Origin: Subtercola sp. PAMC28395
GTDB taxonomy: Bacteria > Actinomycetota > Actinomycetes > Actinomycetales > Microbacteriaceae
Direction of reading: 5' to 3'
NCBI RefSeq assembly: GCF_018889995.1
Contig: NZ_CP076547.1
Coordinates: 248,001-312,000 of the forward strand
Length of the DNA stretch: 64,000 nucleotides
This document shows, in pieces, positions 61,906 to 64,000 of the stretch. The notes beneath the pieces are model-generated. The model saw only the letters and a program-made list of their open reading frames with translations, had not been told where the DNA came from and searched no databases. Each line of letters starts with the position of its first letter. The stretch's first letter is position 1. The position numbers and the translations under genes were made by a program.

Positions 61906-62990
61906 TGGACTTCGACTGCGTGGTGCTCGCCGGCGGCCGCTCGTCTAGGCTCAACGGCTACCCGAAGCCCTCGATCACCGTCGCAGGCAGCTCGTTGCTC
62001 GACCGCACGCTCGCCGCGGCAACGGATGCCCGGCAGACCGTCATCGTCGCAGATCCCTCCACCGTGCCTCACGTCCCCGGCACCCTCCTCGTGCGGGAGA
62101 ACCCACCCTTCTCCGGCCCGGCGTCGGCCCTCGCAGCCGGATTACATGCCCTGCAGCAGAACACGGCACGTCCCAGCGAATACACGCTCGTACTGGCCTG
62201 CGACATGCCCGGAGTCGGGAGCGCGGTGCAGCAGCTTCTTCGGGCAGCGGGAGGAACATGCGACGCGACGACGGAGGCCAGGAATGACGGGCTGATTGCG
62301 ATCGATGGCTCCGGGCATCCACAGCATCTACTCGGGCTGTACCGCACGGCCGCACTCATCTCTGCCATCACCGCGGCTGGAGGCGGGCCCGACGCATCGA
62401 AGGGCGTGGCGGGGCTCTCCATGCGCTCGCTCCTCGGGCCGCTCACGCTCAAGCCGGTGCATCTGCACGACGACTCGAGCGACGACATCGACACCTGGGC
62501 TGACGCACTGCGATTTCGGGCGCAACCAGGCGGCCCGCCCAGACGCAGCGCCGACCCAGCAGACCACGCAACAGACCACGCAGGAACAGCAAGGAGTCAC
62601 GTCATGAGCACACCGGCCGTACCGTCAGAGGGCACTGACGCAGGAGGCACTGACGTAGGAGGCACTGACGCAGGTGGCACTGACGCCCCGAAGCAGGCAG
62701 ATGACCAGTCCGCGGTGCTGGCGCGCTGGGCCCAGGCCCTCTGCGCCGAGCTGGAGCTGGGCGAAACGCCGGTCGACATCGACACGATCCTCTCGCTCGC
62801 GGGAACTGCAGCGCACGCCGTGACCCGCCCCGCCGCGCCACTCACGACGTACCTCGTGGGCTTCGCCGCTGGGCGCGCCGCGGCTCAGGGCACAGATGTT
62901 GCCGAGGCCTTCACCGGGGCGAGTGACGCGGCACGCACGCTCGCCGAAAGCTGGGCCCCACCGAGCGACGAGCCCGATGCCTCCCGCTGA
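61905..62990 (+). CDS. mobA: MobA-like molybdenum cofactor nucleotidyltransferase fused to DUF6457
   Basis: A 361-residue fusion. Residues 1 to about 205 are a MobA/GlmU-type NTP transferase (VVLAGGRSSRLNG with the downstream Pro-Lys, LVLACDMPG), which would attach GMP to molybdopterin. A Pro/Ala/Thr linker follows, then GGTDAGGTDV repeats, then DUF6457 (VLARWAQALCAELEL to the C-terminus). An in-frame ATG at 62604 has AAGGAG 7 nt upstream, so the DUF6457 part could also be translated alone. The moeA gene overlaps the 3' end by 14 nt. This gene probably serves the divergent Mo enzyme. Confidence 0.88.
   Translation: MDFDCVVLAGGRSSRLNGYPKPSITVAGSSLLDRTLAAATDARQTVIVADPSTVPHVPGTLLVRENPPFSGPASALAAGLHALQQNTARPSEYTLVLACDMPGVGSAVQQLLRAAGGTCDATTEARNDGLIAIDGSGHPQHLLGLYRTAALISAITAAGGGPDASKGVAGLSMRSLLGPLTLKPVHLHDDSSDDIDTWADALRFRAQPGGPPRRSADPADHATDHAGTARSHVMSTPAVPSEGTDAGGTDVGGTDAGGTDAPKQADDQSAVLARWAQALCAELELGETPVDIDTILSLAGTAAHAVTRPAAPLTTYLVGFAAGRAAAQGTDVAEAFTGASDAARTLAESWAPPSDEPDASR
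62604..62990 (+). other. Possible internal translation start giving free DUF6457 protein
   Basis: AAGGAG (62591-62596), 7 nt and ATG 62604, in frame with mobA. The linker before it is low-complexity, as if two genes had fused by loss of a stop codon while the second gene's ribosome site was kept. The free product would be 128 residues. Confidence 0.5.
62631..62686 (+). repeat. 15-bp tandem repeat encoding GGTDA/GGTDV
   Basis: Units starting GGCACTGACG begin at 62631, 62646, 62661 and 62676. The repeat lies between the internal ATG and the DUF6457 domain and encodes a flexible linker. Copy number may vary. Confidence 0.85.
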
Positions 62991-64000
62991 CCTGACACCC
63001 GCTCATGCGCTCGGAGGCGGCGCTCCCGGCGAAGTGCAACCGGCCATGGGGCGACAGATCGAGGTGGCACACAACGCGACGGGTCGAACAGCACAGCGCA
63101 GCTCTCTTCCCTGGGCCGAGGCATATGCCGCCGCTGCGGGAGCGGCAGAGGCGTTGCCCGCCGAACAGATCGAGCTTTCCGAGGCCGCCGGTCGAGTGCT
63201 CGCTGCCGACGTGACAGCCCAACACGACGTACCGCATTACGCCTCCTCGGCGATGGACGGCTGGGCGGTCGCCGGTTCCGGCCCCTGGAATGTCGCGGAC
63301 CCACTGGGCGGCCACCTGGGCGACGCAACGGTCGACGGGCAGCTGCGGCCGGGCCGTGCTCTCCCGATCGTCACCGGTGCACTCGTTCCCGAGGGAGCCG
63401 ACGCCGTGCTCCGTTCCGAGAATGGGGAAGTGCGCGCGGGCCACCTCACCCTCAATACAGCGGGCATCTCCGCCGGCGACCCTCACCCCGGCCAGCACAT
63501 CCGCCCGCGAGCCCAGGAGGCGCGCGAGGGAGACCTGGTGATCGCCCGAGGCACTGTGGTGAACCCGGCGCACATCGCCGTCGCGGCGCTCTGCGCCCTC
63601 GACACACTTCTTGTTGTGCGACAGCCCAGAGTCGCCTTCGTCTTCACCGGCGACGAGGTCGACGAACGTGGCACACCGAAGCCCGGTCGTGTGCGCGACA
63701 CCTTCGGCCCACAGCTCCCCTCTGGCTTCCGGATGCTCGGGGCCCTCCCACTCGGCAGCCGCCGTTGCCCCGATGACCTCGAGGCGACCATCGCTGCCGT
63801 GGCCGAGGCCTCCGCCGGGGCCAATCTCCTCGTCACCACGGGGGGAACGGGCGGCTCACCCGCGGACCACCTGCGCTCAGCGCTTCGAACACTCAAGGCG
63901 CGCATCCTCATCGACGGGGTCGCCATGCGACCCGGCAGCCCCACTCTTCTCGCACGTCTGCCTAGCGGAACATTCGTCATCTGCTTGCCAGGCAACCCGC
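62977..64000 (+). CDS. moeA: Molybdopterin molybdotransferase MoeA, partial (3' end outside window)
   Basis: 341 residues are visible with no stop before the window end. MoeA inserts molybdate into adenylylated molybdopterin. The pattern is clear: HYASSAMDGWAVAG, IVTGALVPEGADAV, FVFTGDEVDERG, TTGGTGGSPADH and VAMRPGSP, then FVICLPGNP at the edge. ATG 62977 is proposed; it overlaps the mobA-DUF6457 stop by 14 nt, implying coupling. The first 45 or so residues before SLPWAEAYAAA are variable, so a later start (for example the in-frame Met at 63046) is possible. Family length is about 400, so roughly 60 residues are missing. Confidence 0.92.
   Translation, partial: MPPADLTPAHALGGGAPGEVQPAMGRQIEVAHNATGRTAQRSSLPWAEAYAAAAGAAEALPAEQIELSEAAGRVLAADVTAQHDVPHYASSAMDGWAVAGSGPWNVADPLGGHLGDATVDGQLRPGRALPIVTGALVPEGADAVLRSENGEVRAGHLTLNTAGISAGDPHPGQHIRPRAQEAREGDLVIARGTVVNPAHIAVAALCALDTLLVVRQPRVAFVFTGDEVDERGTPKPGRVRDTFGPQLPSGFRMLGALPLGSRRCPDDLEATIAAVAEASAGANLLVTTGGTGGSPADHLRSALRTLKARILIDGVAMRPGSPTLLARLPSGTFVICLPGNP

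Noticed and set aside
1..64000. tRNA, rRNA, riboswitch, prophage or insertion sequence
   Set aside because: I read through the intergenic regions and saw no cloverleaf with a CCA-type 3' end, no conserved riboswitch core, no transposase or integrase and no long terminal inverted repeats; a covariance-model scan would be decisive for RNAs.

Overview
The window is GC-rich, densely packed chromosomal DNA, with many 1-14 nt gene overlaps, frequent GTG starts and several probable leaderless promoters. The gene content points to an actinobacterium, most likely a Microbacteriaceae: a CarD regulator, the Lhr-Nei2 pair, FbiC, the DUF5997/LysR-substrate-domain pair, an FdhF/YdeP-type oxidoreductase with FdhD, and a cellobiose (ceb-type) uptake operon. 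The genus cannot be fixed from sequence alone. I see no rRNA, tRNA, transposase, integrase or CRISPR array. It reads as core and metabolic chromosome rather than a mobile island.

Layout. 1-8.6 kb: the end of a nucleoside hydrolase, a 34-bp tandem repeat array, a Nudix-like protein, the DNA-repair pair lhr-nei2, a CsoR/RcnR-type metal sensor and a SOUL protein. 8.6-14 kb: a small membrane protein, then a run of nuclease-fold genes (GIY-YIG, PD-(D/E)XK-like, NYN-LOTUS), a frameshifted GNAT gene and a membrane-anchored putative metallopeptidase. 14-24 kb: an esterase, a YbaK-type deacylase, an 8-oxoguanine deaminase-like amidohydrolase, a GNAT, a quinone oxidoreductase, the LysR-domain/DUF5997 pair, a ferritin-like/VIT1 iron transporter, an FBP zinc-finger protein and an NhaA-DsbA fusion. 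24-30.4 kb: a cellobiose operon (binding protein, two permeases, GH1 beta-glucosidase, LacI repressor) behind a promoter with two perfect operator palindromes. A secreted GH5-CBM2 cellulase lies at 35.1-36.8 kb and has a degenerate form of the same operator upstream.

30.4-44 kb: PadR regulator, DUF347 membrane protein, glutathione peroxidase, thyA-folA, CitE-like lyase, LolA-like protein with an ABC exporter, fatty-acid desaturase, MFS transporter and CarD. 44-50.5 kb: an IclR regulator divergent from a 3-oxoacid CoA-transferase/thiolase operon, an AI-2E family transporter and a cardiolipin synthase. 50.6-57 kb: FbiC, a flavin monooxygenase, a DUF2252 protein and a methyltransferase. 57-64 kb: an aldehyde dehydrogenase and a molybdenum-cofactor group (FdhF/YdeP-type enzyme, FdhD, MobA-DUF6457, MoeA running off the end).

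Most notable. (1) FbiC keeps a perfect radical-SAM motif in its CofG half, but its CofH half has lost the CxxxCxxC segment, and a one-base insertion also displaces the C-terminus. (2) About ten genes have a TANNNT-like hexamer ending exactly 6 nt before the start codon, indicating a leaderless class. (3) Short repeat families (34-bp array, GTGCGCGCAAACGG elements, a 50-bp duplication plus a 16-bp stem-loop inside the cellobiose operon) sit at gene ends. (4) A cluster of adjacent nuclease-fold proteins of unknown role.
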